The notes under the pieces are model-generated. The model had not been told where the DNA came from, made no database searches, and saw only the letters and a list, made by a program, of their open reading frames with translations. From Chthonomonas sp. UBA2391 (lineage in GTDB: Bacteria > Armatimonadota > Fimbriimonadia > Fimbriimonadales > Fimbriimonadaceae): DNA of 20,696 bases. Position numbers and translations under genes: made by a program. The DNA lies in assembly GCA_002343825.1 (NCBI GenBank), contig DDSL01000091.1, forward strand, positions 5,833 through 26,528. The letters run 5' to 3'. Of the stretch, positions 1-7,259 are shown in pieces (the stretch's first letter is position 1; every line of letters starts with the position of its first letter).

Positions 1-1
1 G

Positions 2-610
2 CTCTATGCAGCACGAAGTTGGCGGACCCGGGCGGCTGCGGTGGATGCATTGATCAAGCTGAATTCTCCCGAAGCGACGGTGATCGCGGTCACCTTCCTC
101 CGAGAAGATGTCCCGAACGTTCGCTTGCAAGTTGTCGAACAGATCGACCCGACCAACGAACTGAGTTCGCGCCGGATGATCCAAGCCGCAGTGAACGACG
201 CGAGCGAAGTTGTCCGTTGGGGGGCGATCCAGCGGATCCTCTCGGCCGGGACGGACGCCCTGAAGGCAGAAGCCATCAAATCGGTTCGCGAAGAGAGCCC
301 CTGGGTGCGCACACAAATCCTGAATTGGATCGGTCAACAAGCCAAAAAAGAGTATCGGGCCGAGGTTCTCGCGGCTTTGAACGACCCAGTCGGAAGCTGC
401 CGAGTTGCCGCCCTTAAGGCGCTGGGGGCGCTCGGGCCCGTTCAGGTGGAAGAAGTCGCGCGATTGGCTGCGGACCCCGACCCGCGGGTCCATGCGGCCT
501 TGTTGGACCTATTTGAATCGAAACAGTTGAAATTGCCAGCCGAAGCTAAGGCACAATTGAGCCAGAGCCTCGACCCCGAGGTCGGGCGTCGGGCCCAAGG
601 TGCGCAATGA
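2..610 (+). CDS. HEAT-repeat protein, 3' part (5' end outside window)
   Basis: The reading frame is open to the left edge of the window, so this is the C-terminal ~202 residues of a longer protein. A GTG at 41 could start a 189-residue protein, but the upstream residues (reading R-T-R-A-A-A-V-D-A-L) already look like the first helix of a repeat, so I treat the gene as truncated. The protein consists of paired amphipathic helices with the HEAT/PBS-lyase spacing: V-R-L-Q-V-V, V-V-R-W-G-A-I-Q, V-R-T-Q-I-L-N-W-I-G, C-R-V-A-A-L-K-A-L-G and V-H-A-A-L-L-D-L. Such alpha-solenoids are usually protein-binding scaffolds and no enzymatic motif is visible. The stop codon overlaps the rpiB start (ATGA at 607-610), so the two are probably co-transcribed. 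The specific partner or role is unknown. Confidence 0.75.
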   Translation, partial: LYAARSWRTRAAAVDALIKLNSPEATVIAVTFLREDVPNVRLQVVEQIDPTNELSSRRMIQAAVNDASEVVRWGAIQRILSAGTDALKAEAIKSVREESPWVRTQILNWIGQQAKKEYRAEVLAALNDPVGSCRVAALKALGALGPVQVEEVARLAADPDPRVHAALLDLFESKQLKLPAEAKAQLSQSLDPEVGRRAQGAQ

Positions 611-1047
611 AAATCGCAATCGGTTCGGATCATGCCGGCTTGTCGCTCCGCGAAACCCTGATCGGCTGGCTCGAGGTCCAGGGCCACGAGGTCGAAGTCT
701 TCGGCGCAACGACCAAAGACTCGTACGATTATCCGGATGCCGTCGACCTCTTGGTCCCGAAAGTACTGAGTGGGGATTGTGGACTGGGAGTCCTGATCTG
801 CGGATCGGGGATCGGCGTGAGCATTCGGGCAAATCGCTATCCGGGAATTCGGGCCGCACTCTGTTGTTCTCCCGAACATGCAGAGGCGACGCGGAGTCAT
901 AACCATTCCAACGTGCTTTGCCTTGGGGAGCGGTTCCACGCGCCCGAGACGGCGGTGAAGATTCTCGAGACCTTTTTGTCGGAACCCGAAGATCACGACC
1001 CTCGACACGTTCGTAGGATCAAAAAGCTGGACGCGGCGGTTGAATAA
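607..1047 (+). CDS. rpiB: Ribose-5-phosphate isomerase B
   Basis: The 146-residue product matches the RpiB/LacAB family in length and motifs. RpiB interconverts ribose 5-phosphate and ribulose 5-phosphate in the non-oxidative pentose phosphate pathway, in the cytosol. The N-terminus has the G-S-D-H-A-G motif (Asp8, His9). The catalytic cysteine lies in L-I-C-G-S-G-I-G (Cys65, equivalent to Cys66 of the E. coli enzyme). The active-site histidine lies in R-S-H-N-H-S-N-V-L (His98). The ATG overlaps the stop of the HEAT-repeat gene by four bases, and an AAGGTG Shine-Dalgarno-like sequence lies at 597-602. The next gene starts 21 bases downstream, so a common transcript is likely. Some family members act on allose 6-phosphate or on galactose 6-phosphate; without neighbouring sugar genes the pentose phosphate role is the default. 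Confidence 0.95.
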   Translation: MKIAIGSDHAGLSLRETLIGWLEVQGHEVEVFGATTKDSYDYPDAVDLLVPKVLSGDCGLGVLICGSGIGVSIRANRYPGIRAALCCSPEHAEATRSHNHSNVLCLGERFHAPETAVKILETFLSEPEDHDPRHVRRIKKLDAAVE

Positions 1048-1068
1048 ACCATTGGACCCAATTTGCAC

Positions 1069-2331
1069 ATGAGCGACTCAAGAAAGAAATCGACTTTCCC
1101 CATTTGGCTTGCCCTGAGCGGTGCCCTCGCCATCGGTGGCGGAGCGCTCGTTCGGGACCGGGTGGAATATGGCAAGCGCTCTAACTTCGTCGCTTCGCTA
1201 AGCCGCGACACCTTGCTTGCTTCAACCGAAAAAGAGATCCGCATCGAGGAGTCGGACTACTACTCGATGGTGGTGGATCGACTCAAAGCGAGCTATATCG
1301 ACAGTGTCGAAGATGAACAAGAGCTCGCGATTGGAGCCGTCCGGGGGATGGTCCAAAGCCTTGACGACCCTCTGGCCAGCTACATGAACAAGGAGCAGTT
1401 CGAGGCCTTTGCCGCGATGCAGCAAGGCCGCTTCTATGGCATCGGGGTCGAGCTGCGGTACGTGTATTCCAAGAGACCGAGCAAAGAAGAGCGGGCGACG
1501 GCGGAAGGCGAAACGACTCCCGTCGACTTGGCCGACTTTATTCCCGACCTCGTGGTGAGTGCGGTAGCACCGGGTTCGCCAGCCGAAAAGGCGGGGATTC
1601 TTCCGGGCGACCGAATCGAGAGCGTCGGCGGCAAGTGGGTCCTCTCGACCGAGGCGATCAAGGCCTGGCGGCTGGAAAATGAGAAGATTCGCAAGAGCAA
1701 AATCGACGATGCCGAAATGGACCGTCAGCTCCGCGCGCTCCAGGATCGATCCCAGAGCGGCGTGACGCCGGCCAGGGCGCGGGACAAGATCACGCTCGCG
1801 ACCACGGGATCGATCGAGGTCAGCTGGAAGCGGGATGGAAAATCCCAAAAGGCCACCCTGACGAATCAGGTGACCACCGTGCCCCCGGTCGAAAAGCGCC
1901 CCGATGGATCTGTTTCACTCCGACTCTTTTCCGGAGCCGCAGAGAAGCTGAAGCCGTTGCTAGAAGGAACCGGCCCGCTGACGCTGGACCTGCGCAACAG
2001 CACGCTGGGGAGCACCGAGGCGATGCGCGAGGTTCTCTCGCTGGTTGCCCCGGCTGGAGTCTATGGAGAATTTATCAACGAGAATGGGCGCCCGCCCGAG
2101 CCGCTGGAAAGCAACGGCAGCGCGACCAAACGCCCCTTGACGCTGATCGTCGATGGTGCGACGCGGGGAGCCGCCGAAGTGTTGGCCCTGGCCCTTCAAT
2201 CCGGAGGACTCGCCAAGCTGGAGGGACCCAAGATGGCCGGTGAACCGGCGATGGTGAAGGTGGCCGTGTTGCCCGATGGAAGCGGATACAGCTTGCCGAC
2301 GGGCCGGTATCGAACCGAGGTGAAGAAATGA
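1069..2331 (+). CDS. S41 (C-terminal processing protease)-like protein lacking the catalytic dyad
   Basis: 420 residues from the ATG at 1069; a TTG six bases upstream is an alternative and neither has a clear Shine-Dalgarno. An uncleaved signal or anchor segment spans about residues 10-27. A helical N-terminal region (60-115) and a PDZ domain follow (from about 122: F-Y-G-I-G-V-E-L, then A-P-G-S-P-A-E-K-A-G-I-L-P-G-D). The PDZ carries a long charged insertion around residues 195-230. The C-terminal S41 fold runs to the end. In active CTPs the nucleophile is Ser three residues before Glu in S-A-S-A-S-E, with Lys 25 residues later. Here those positions are Gly367 (T-R-G-A-A-E) and Glu392 (A-G-E-P-A-M), so the protein should be proteolytically dead. 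It ends in an ATGA overlap with an intact paralogue. It may act as a substrate adaptor or regulator of that enzyme (inference). Confidence 0.85.
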   Translation: MSDSRKKSTFPIWLALSGALAIGGGALVRDRVEYGKRSNFVASLSRDTLLASTEKEIRIEESDYYSMVVDRLKASYIDSVEDEQELAIGAVRGMVQSLDDPLASYMNKEQFEAFAAMQQGRFYGIGVELRYVYSKRPSKEERATAEGETTPVDLADFIPDLVVSAVAPGSPAEKAGILPGDRIESVGGKWVLSTEAIKAWRLENEKIRKSKIDDAEMDRQLRALQDRSQSGVTPARARDKITLATTGSIEVSWKRDGKSQKATLTNQVTTVPPVEKRPDGSVSLRLFSGAAEKLKPLLEGTGPLTLDLRNSTLGSTEAMREVLSLVAPAGVYGEFINENGRPPEPLESNGSATKRPLTLIVDGATRGAAEVLALALQSGGLAKLEGPKMAGEPAMVKVAVLPDGSGYSLPTGRYRTEVKK

Positions 2332-3599
2332 GCATGGGCAAGATGATTGGATGGGTGACGATGGTCGCTCTCGGAACGACGGCCGGTTTCTTCGGTAAAG
2401 ATTGGAGCCAGGGCAACTTCTCGTTCGATGCTCTGAGCTATGTCCGCCCGGCAAGTGTCAGCAATTCGAAGCGGCCAGAGGTTAAGCCGGCCCAGACCTT
2501 CGCTCAAAACTTCCGAAGTATCCAAGAGGATTACGTCGAAAAGCTGGATCCAAGGGAGCTGAAGCATGCGGCGATGGAAGGACTCGTCAGCAGTCTTGGC
2601 GATCCTCATACCGTCTTCATGGCTCCGGATCTGACCGAGGCCTTTAGCAAAGAGACGCAAGGTGCCTCCGACTTTGTCGGCATAGGCGCGCGGCTCAATC
2701 CCGATCCGCAAGGTGCGCGAATGATGAGCGTCTTTGACGGGTCACCCGCGGCGGGTGCGGGTATGAAGCCCGGCGACCTGATCATCAAGGTCAACGATAA
2801 ATCGGTCGGCGGCCAACCGGTGGATCAGATCGTCCGCCAGATCCGCGGGGTCGAGGGCACCCAGGTCAAGGTCACGGTCCTGCGCGCCCCCGAGGATGGT
2901 GGCCCGCTCCAAGAAAAGAGCTTTAGCGTCAAGCGCGGAAAGGTGATCGCCCCGACGGCGGACGGGTTCTTCTTGCCCGAATCGAAGATCGGCTACATCA
3001 CGGTCTATCAGTTCGCCCAGAACACGGCCGAGCAATTTGCCAACAAGCTCGACCAGATGGAGAAGTCGGGAGCCAAGGGCTACGTGATCGACCTGCGCGG
3101 GAACCCCGGAGGACTGCTCGAAACGGCCACGGTGATGCTGAGCGAGTTCGTCAGCAACAAGCGCGTGGTGACGATGAAGCGGCGCGATGGCGAGGAGAAC
3201 GAGGTCAAGACGTACTCGGACTTGCGGCGCGACCAAGCACTGCCGGTGGCGATTTTGGTCAACGAAGAATCGGCCAGCGCCAGCGAGATCTTCGCCGGGG
3301 TCATGCGCGATTACCGCCTGGCGACCCTGATCGGGGAGCATACCTACGGCAAGTCTTCGGTTCAGAACCTGTACTATTTGCCCGATGGGTCCAGCGCCAA
3401 GGTGACCATCGCCAAGTACTTCTTGCCGAGCGGTTACGACATCATGCGCAAGGTCGATGAGGAAGGCCAATACGTCAGCGGCGGCCTGAAGCCCGATATC
3501 GAGGTTCCCCTGAACCTCGGCCCGCGCACCGTCGTCGGCGACCCGAAGAGGGACAACCAACTCCAGCGAGCGATCCAAGTCGTTCAGAGCAAGTTCTGA
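2328..3599 (+). CDS. C-terminal processing protease, S41 family
   Basis: 423 residues. This is a periplasmic or membrane-anchored serine protease of the CtpA/Prc type, which trims or degrades proteins from their C-termini. A hydrophobic N-terminal anchor covers about residues 6-22. The N-terminal helices include S-S-L-G-D-P-H-T. The PDZ domain (about 115-200) has D-G-S-P-A-A-G-A-G-M-K-P-G-D. The peptidase domain contains D-L-R-G-N-P-G-G, the nucleophile Ser317 in S-A-S-A-S-E, and Lys342 with Gln346 in Y-G-K-S-S-V-Q. The Ser-Lys distance of 25 residues is as in E. coli Prc. The start codon overlaps the previous gene's stop, and GAGGTGA at 2317-2323 is a good Shine-Dalgarno. It is the catalytically complete member of a tandem pair. 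It ends five bases short of the convergent ATPase gene. The exact substrate is unknown. Confidence 0.93.
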   Translation: MSMGKMIGWVTMVALGTTAGFFGKDWSQGNFSFDALSYVRPASVSNSKRPEVKPAQTFAQNFRSIQEDYVEKLDPRELKHAAMEGLVSSLGDPHTVFMAPDLTEAFSKETQGASDFVGIGARLNPDPQGARMMSVFDGSPAAGAGMKPGDLIIKVNDKSVGGQPVDQIVRQIRGVEGTQVKVTVLRAPEDGGPLQEKSFSVKRGKVIAPTADGFFLPESKIGYITVYQFAQNTAEQFANKLDQMEKSGAKGYVIDLRGNPGGLLETATVMLSEFVSNKRVVTMKRRDGEENEVKTYSDLRRDQALPVAILVNEESASASEIFAGVMRDYRLATLIGEHTYGKSSVQNLYYLPDGSSAKVTIAKYFLPSGYDIMRKVDEEGQYVSGGLKPDIEVPLNLGPRTVVGDPKRDNQLQRAIQVVQSKF

Positions 3600-3604
3600 A
3601 CCAC

Positions 3605-5251
3605 TTAGGCTAATCGGACGGGCAGCACGCGGACCCGGCGGCTGGGTTCTTGGCCCACTGCTTCGGCGGTGAGTCGGCGGCTTTCGACCATCTGCAGTTG
3701 CAGCCTTCGGACCCGAGAATCAGCCGGATTGAGCTCGACAGGCTTGCCGGTGGCGATGGCCTGGTCGATTGCGGCCAGGGCCTCGCTCAGGGCCTGTTCG
3801 TCGCCCTCTTTCGACTGCGATGCGCCCTGGGCGAGCTCTTCTAGCGCGGCGGCAATCTGGCTGAACGTGTTGCTCTTGACCACTGAAGTGGGCAGAGGCC
3901 TCTGCAGATCGCGTAGCTTAGCGGGGCGGGAGTTGTAGGTCGATTTGATCGCGATCACGGCGTCGGCTTGGGCTAGATCATTCACGATCACGGCATTGAC
4001 TTTTCGCTCGCGGATGGCGCGCTCCAGCCGAGTCCGGGCGATGCCGTACGGAAAGACACGGAGCATCTGGGGAACCTTGGTGGCCGCCTCGGATCGGGGC
4101 TCGCGAGGTTCGCGGGTCTTGCCGTTGCCGGATGGCGAGACCTGCGTGGGCTCGCTTGGAATCCGGCTGAGAGCGGGGAATCGCTCATTGAAGCCAGGCG
4201 CCTCGATGTCGGGGGAAACCTCGCTCTGCACCACCTCGACCGATCCGGACTGAGTGCGGACGCGGATCTCGGGCTTGGCGGGCACGCCCCTCAGGATTAA
4301 GTCCACCGTCTTCATGACGTTGCTATGGACAGCCAATCGGTCGTAATCCAGCAGTTCGATCACGACATCAAAGGTGGGAGGAGCTTTGCGCTCAAGGACC
4401 GTCTTTTGAGTTCCTCGGCGGCGAGCTTCGTCGTCGCTCAAGGTGACGGCCTGAATCCCCCCGACGAGGTCGGCCAGGGAGGGGTTGAGCATCAGGTTTT
4501 CAAGTGTTTGACCGTGGGCGGTGCCGATGAGTTGGACGCCACGTTCGGCGATCGTCCGGGCCGCATTGGCCTCGGCTTCATTCCCGATCTCGTCGATCAC
4601 GATGACCTCGGGCATATGGTTTTCAACTGCCTCGATCATCACCGCATGTTGCTCGGCGACGCGGGTGACCTGCATCCGTCGAGCGTTGCCGATTCCTGGG
4701 TGAGGCACGTCGCCGTCTCCCGCGATTTCATTGCTGGTATCGACGATGATGACGCGCTTACTGGCCTCATCGGCGAGGACCCGGGCGACCTCTCGCAGCT
4801 TAGTCGTTTTCCCGACTCCCGGCCGACCGAGGATCAAGATGGACTGGCCCGACCGGACGATATCGTCGATGATGTCGATGGTCCCTTCGAGCGCGCGTCC
4901 TACCCGGCACGTCAGTCCGATGACTTTTCCGTGACGATTTCTCATGCAAGAAATCCGGTGCAGAGTGCGCTCGATCCCGGCTCGGTTGTCATCGCCAAAA
5001 TCCCCGACGGACTTGACAACGTATTCCAGGTCGTGCTCGCTGACGAGGACGTTGTTGAGTCGTTCAACGCGGTCGCGGTAGCGAATCTCGGCAAAGCGCC
5101 CGTAGTCGAGCACGACTTCGATCAGGGAATCGAGGTCGGCTGCTACCTGGAGGCGTTCTCTTACCACTGGCGGCAAGATGTCGAGAAATTGGGGGAGGCC
5201 GTCGGAAAAGATGGACATGAAGTCGGGCGTTTCAACGTCCGGGTGCGCCAT
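3605..5251 (-). CDS. SpoIIIAA/Ycf45-type AAA ATPase with C-terminal R3H-like region
   Basis: 548 residues, cytosolic, with no membrane segment. The order is: an N-terminal region typical of the Ycf45/SpoIIIAA-like group (about 15-110, including Y-G-R-F-A-E-I-R-Y); a P-loop ATPase core with Walker A G-R-P-G-V-G-K-T-T (142-150), Walker B V-I-V-I-D-E (216-221) and T-A-H-G (244-247); a linker rich in Pro and Ser (about 330-390); and a C-terminal part ending in an R3H-like motif. In the classical R3H motif an Arg is followed four residues later by His; here it is Arg515 followed by Leu519, so the His is lost. The family is widespread, is usually annotated as an R3H-domain nucleic-acid-binding protein, and its function is not settled. 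The start chosen is ATG at 5249-5251; Met12 is an alternative. It lies 44 bases behind htrA on the same strand and is probably co-transcribed. Confidence 0.85.
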   Translation of the reverse strand: MAHPDVETPDFMSIFSDGLPQFLDILPPVVRERLQVAADLDSLIEVVLDYGRFAEIRYRDRVERLNNVLVSEHDLEYVVKSVGDFGDDNRAGIERTLHRISCMRNRHGKVIGLTCRVGRALEGTIDIIDDIVRSGQSILILGRPGVGKTTKLREVARVLADEASKRVIIVDTSNEIAGDGDVPHPGIGNARRMQVTRVAEQHAVMIEAVENHMPEVIVIDEIGNEAEANAARTIAERGVQLIGTAHGQTLENLMLNPSLADLVGGIQAVTLSDDEARRRGTQKTVLERKAPPTFDVVIELLDYDRLAVHSNVMKTVDLILRGVPAKPEIRVRTQSGSVEVVQSEVSPDIEAPGFNERFPALSRIPSEPTQVSPSGNGKTREPREPRSEAATKVPQMLRVFPYGIARTRLERAIRERKVNAVIVNDLAQADAVIAIKSTYNSRPAKLRDLQRPLPTSVVKSNTFSQIAAALEELAQGASQSKEGDEQALSEALAAIDQAIATGKPVELNPADSRVRRLQLQMVESRRLTAEAVGQEPSRRVRVLPVRLA

Positions 5252-5295
5252 AAATCAGGGACGGGGGTGCACCCGGAAAAGGGGCGTTTGGATTG

Positions 5296-6471
5296 TTAAA
5301 GTTCGGTTAAGTCAGCCAGGGTCACGGTCGCGGTTTTGGTTTGCCCTGCGCTCCAGAACTTTACCTGAACTTTTTCGCCGGGCCGCTTATCCGCGAGGGC
5401 TCGTTGGAGGTCGATAGGATCATTCATTTGGATGTTTCCGATACTCAGTAGGACTGAAAATCGGGAGATTCCGGCAGTGGCGGCAGGGGATCCGGGCTGA
5501 ACATTCATCAAAAGCAGGCCTTTTTCCGGGGGATTCGCTCCCGCGATTCGGGCCACCTCGGCTCGGTATTCGCCGACGCCAAGTAGCCCAGGATACTGGT
5601 GCGCGAGAACGCCGAGTTGTCCGTAGCGTGCTCGACCGGTGCGGATGATGTCTTGGCTGATCCGCTGGACCCGGTTGACGGGAATGGCAAATCCGATCCC
5701 GACCGATCCGCCGCTTGGCGAAGCGATGGCGGTATTGATCCCGACCAACCGCCCCTGGCTATCGACCAAAGCCCCGCCCGAGTTTCCGGGATTGATCGCG
5801 GCGTCGGTCTGAATGGCATCGATGAGATACATCCCCCGTGGGTTTCGTCCGCCCTCGGTGAGGTCCACGCTCCGGTTGAGACTGCTGACCACGCCGACGC
5901 TAACCGTCTGCTCATAGCCGAGCGGGTTCCCAGCCGCGATGACCCATTCACCGATTTGGAGGGCCTTACTGTCCCCGAGTTCGGCGGGAATCAGGTTGTT
6001 GGCTTCGACTTTCAGAACCGCGAGGTCCGACCTTGGGTCGGTTCCGCGGACGGTTGCCTTCAGGATCCTGCCGTCGCTCAGATGGACCCGAACTTCGGCC
6101 GCCGGGCGGTCCGAACGAGGATCGACCACCACGTGATTGTTCGTGATGATGTAGCCATCCTGGCTAATGATCACGCCCGAACCCTCGCCTGCCTGTTGCA
6201 GCATCGTCTCGTTGCGCATCCAGCTTCCCCCGCCGGTCACGACGAGGGTGTCGATGCTCACCACCGACTTCAGGATCCGCTGGGCGGCTTGTCGAAAGTC
6301 GATCGAGCCAGCCGGAACTGTGGCCCCAGTATTGGCGAGCCTTCCCTCGACGATGCGGGTCGGTTGGAAGGTCAATGCGGGCTCTTTGCGGCTGTTGAGC
6401 CATTCATTGAGGCGGAGAGCGCCGAACGTGGCGAGTCCACAGGCCAGGAATACGAGAACAAACTTCTTCAT
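5296..6471 (-). CDS. HtrA/DegP-like S1C serine protease with one PDZ domain
   Basis: 391 residues. A hydrophobic N-terminus (about 3-20) works as a signal peptide or anchor, so the enzyme acts in the periplasm, where this family degrades or refolds damaged envelope proteins. The trypsin-like domain (about 60-280) has a complete triad: His113 in T-N-N-H-V-V, Asp149 in R-S-D-L-A-V-L-K and Ser231 in N-P-G-N-S-G-G-A-L. The oxyanion-loop and strand signatures (A-A-G-N-P-L-G, T-D-A-A-I-N) are present. One PDZ domain follows (about 285-385), with V-Q-P-G-S-P-A-A-T-A-G. The single PDZ and N-terminal anchor fit the DegS/HtrA-B type rather than two-PDZ DegP. A 145-base gap separates it from gpmA upstream and holds an imperfect hairpin at 6556-6603. 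The Ycf45-like ATPase gene follows after 44 bases. Confidence 0.93.
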   Translation of the reverse strand: MKKFVLVFLACGLATFGALRLNEWLNSRKEPALTFQPTRIVEGRLANTGATVPAGSIDFRQAAQRILKSVVSIDTLVVTGGGSWMRNETMLQQAGEGSGVIISQDGYIITNNHVVVDPRSDRPAAEVRVHLSDGRILKATVRGTDPRSDLAVLKVEANNLIPAELGDSKALQIGEWVIAAGNPLGYEQTVSVGVVSSLNRSVDLTEGGRNPRGMYLIDAIQTDAAINPGNSGGALVDSQGRLVGINTAIASPSGGSVGIGFAIPVNRVQRISQDIIRTGRARYGQLGVLAHQYPGLLGVGEYRAEVARIAGANPPEKGLLLMNVQPGSPAATAGISRFSVLLSIGNIQMNDPIDLQRALADKRPGEKVQVKFWSAGQTKTATVTLADLTEL

Positions 6472-6555
6472 GCAGGTCCAACTATTGGGAACGGAACTTT
6501 GGCGGATGGGGTTCCCCCTTTCCGGTCGCGGGGCTGGCCGCTCTGGGGCCGAAGT

Positions 6556-6603
6556 CCCGTGGGTTCACCCGTTGACGCGGTCGGCACGTTGGGTTCCCAC
6601 GGG
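6556..6603 (-). other. GC-rich imperfect hairpin between gpmA and htrA
   Basis: An 8-base perfect inverted repeat (CCCGTGGG at 6556-6563 and CCCACGGG at 6596-6603) encloses a second 4-base pair block (ACCC 6567-6570 with GGGT 6591-6594). The loop is about 20 bases. It starts 13 bases past the gpmA stop and lies about 85 bases ahead of the htrA start. No U-run follows in the minus direction, so it is not a standard intrinsic terminator. It could be a 3'-end stabilising structure, a leader structure for htrA, or chance in GC-rich DNA. Confidence 0.35.
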
Positions 6604-6616
6604 GCCGGGCGGGGTG

Positions 6617-7237
6617 TTAGGCGTAGCTCGGAGAGGAAAGAATCTTCTTCGAGACGACCTCCCCCGATTCGGTGAGGTCATAGACCAAGGGAACGCCGGT
6701 CTCGAGGTTCAGCTCAAGCACTTCTTGTGGTGAAAGCTTGTCGAGCTGCATCACGATCGAGCGGTTCGAGTTGCCATGGGCCACGACGAGGACGTTTTTG
6801 CCTTGGCGAATATCGCCCAGGACGCACCGCTCGAAGAAGGGAAGTGTGCGCTCGGCCGTATTCTTCAAGGCCTCTCCATTGGGCGGGGGAACGTCAAAGC
6901 TCCGGCGCCAAATGTGGACCTGTTCTTCGCCGTATTGCTTGCGCATGTCGTCCTTGTTCATCCCTTGGAGATCGCCATAGTGGCGCTCGTTGAGAGCGAT
7001 GTCCTTGATGACTGGGACGCTCGCGCCCATCGAGTCGAGGATCAGTTCCAGCGTCCGCTGGGCCCGCGTGAGTCCGCTGGTATAGGCCACCTGAAACGGG
7101 GTTTCTTTCAGCAATTCCCCGGCTCGGCGGGCCTCGGACTCGCCTTTGGCGGTGAGGGGCACATCAACCCAACCCGTGAACCGGTTTTCGAGGTTCCAGA
7201 GCGATTGGCCATGGCGAACTAAAACGAGGAGTGGCAT
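6617..7237 (-). CDS. gpmA: 2,3-bisphosphoglycerate-dependent phosphoglycerate mutase
   Basis: 206 residues from the ATG at 7235-7237. The frame remains open upstream, but the preceding residues run into the DUF418 gene and do not resemble the family. The enzyme interconverts 3- and 2-phosphoglycerate in glycolysis and gluconeogenesis, in the cytosol. The phosphohistidine motif is L-V-R-H-G-Q-S (His9). Other conserved residues are Arg58 in S-G-L-T-R-A-Q-R-T, Glu84 in A-L-N-E-R-H-Y-G-D-L and His154 in V-V-A-H-G-N-S-N-R. The L-N-E-R-H-Y-G signature separates GpmA from cobalamin phosphatases and other histidine phosphatases. The product is shorter than the ~250-residue E. coli GpmA, as in the compact GpmA group. 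The DUF418 gene ends 22 bases upstream on the same strand, so they may share a transcript. GAGGG sits unusually close to the ATG. Confidence 0.93.
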   Translation of the reverse strand: MPLLVLVRHGQSLWNLENRFTGWVDVPLTAKGESEARRAGELLKETPFQVAYTSGLTRAQRTLELILDSMGASVPVIKDIALNERHYGDLQGMNKDDMRKQYGEEQVHIWRRSFDVPPPNGEALKNTAERTLPFFERCVLGDIRQGKNVLVVAHGNSNRSIVMQLDKLSPQEVLELNLETGVPLVYDLTESGEVVSKKILSSPSYA

Positions 7238-7259
7238 GCCCTCATTGTGCCACAGGCCA

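Noticed and set aside
5265..5274. Perfect palindrome GGGTGCACCC between htrA and the ATPase gene
   Set aside because: It is only ten bases in GC-rich DNA, with non-pairing flanks and no second copy noticed; chance is sufficient.
4325..5299. 324-codon plus-strand open frame antisense to the ATPase
   Set aside because: It is the reverse complement of the Walker A/B region and lacks any domain; it is an antisense shadow.
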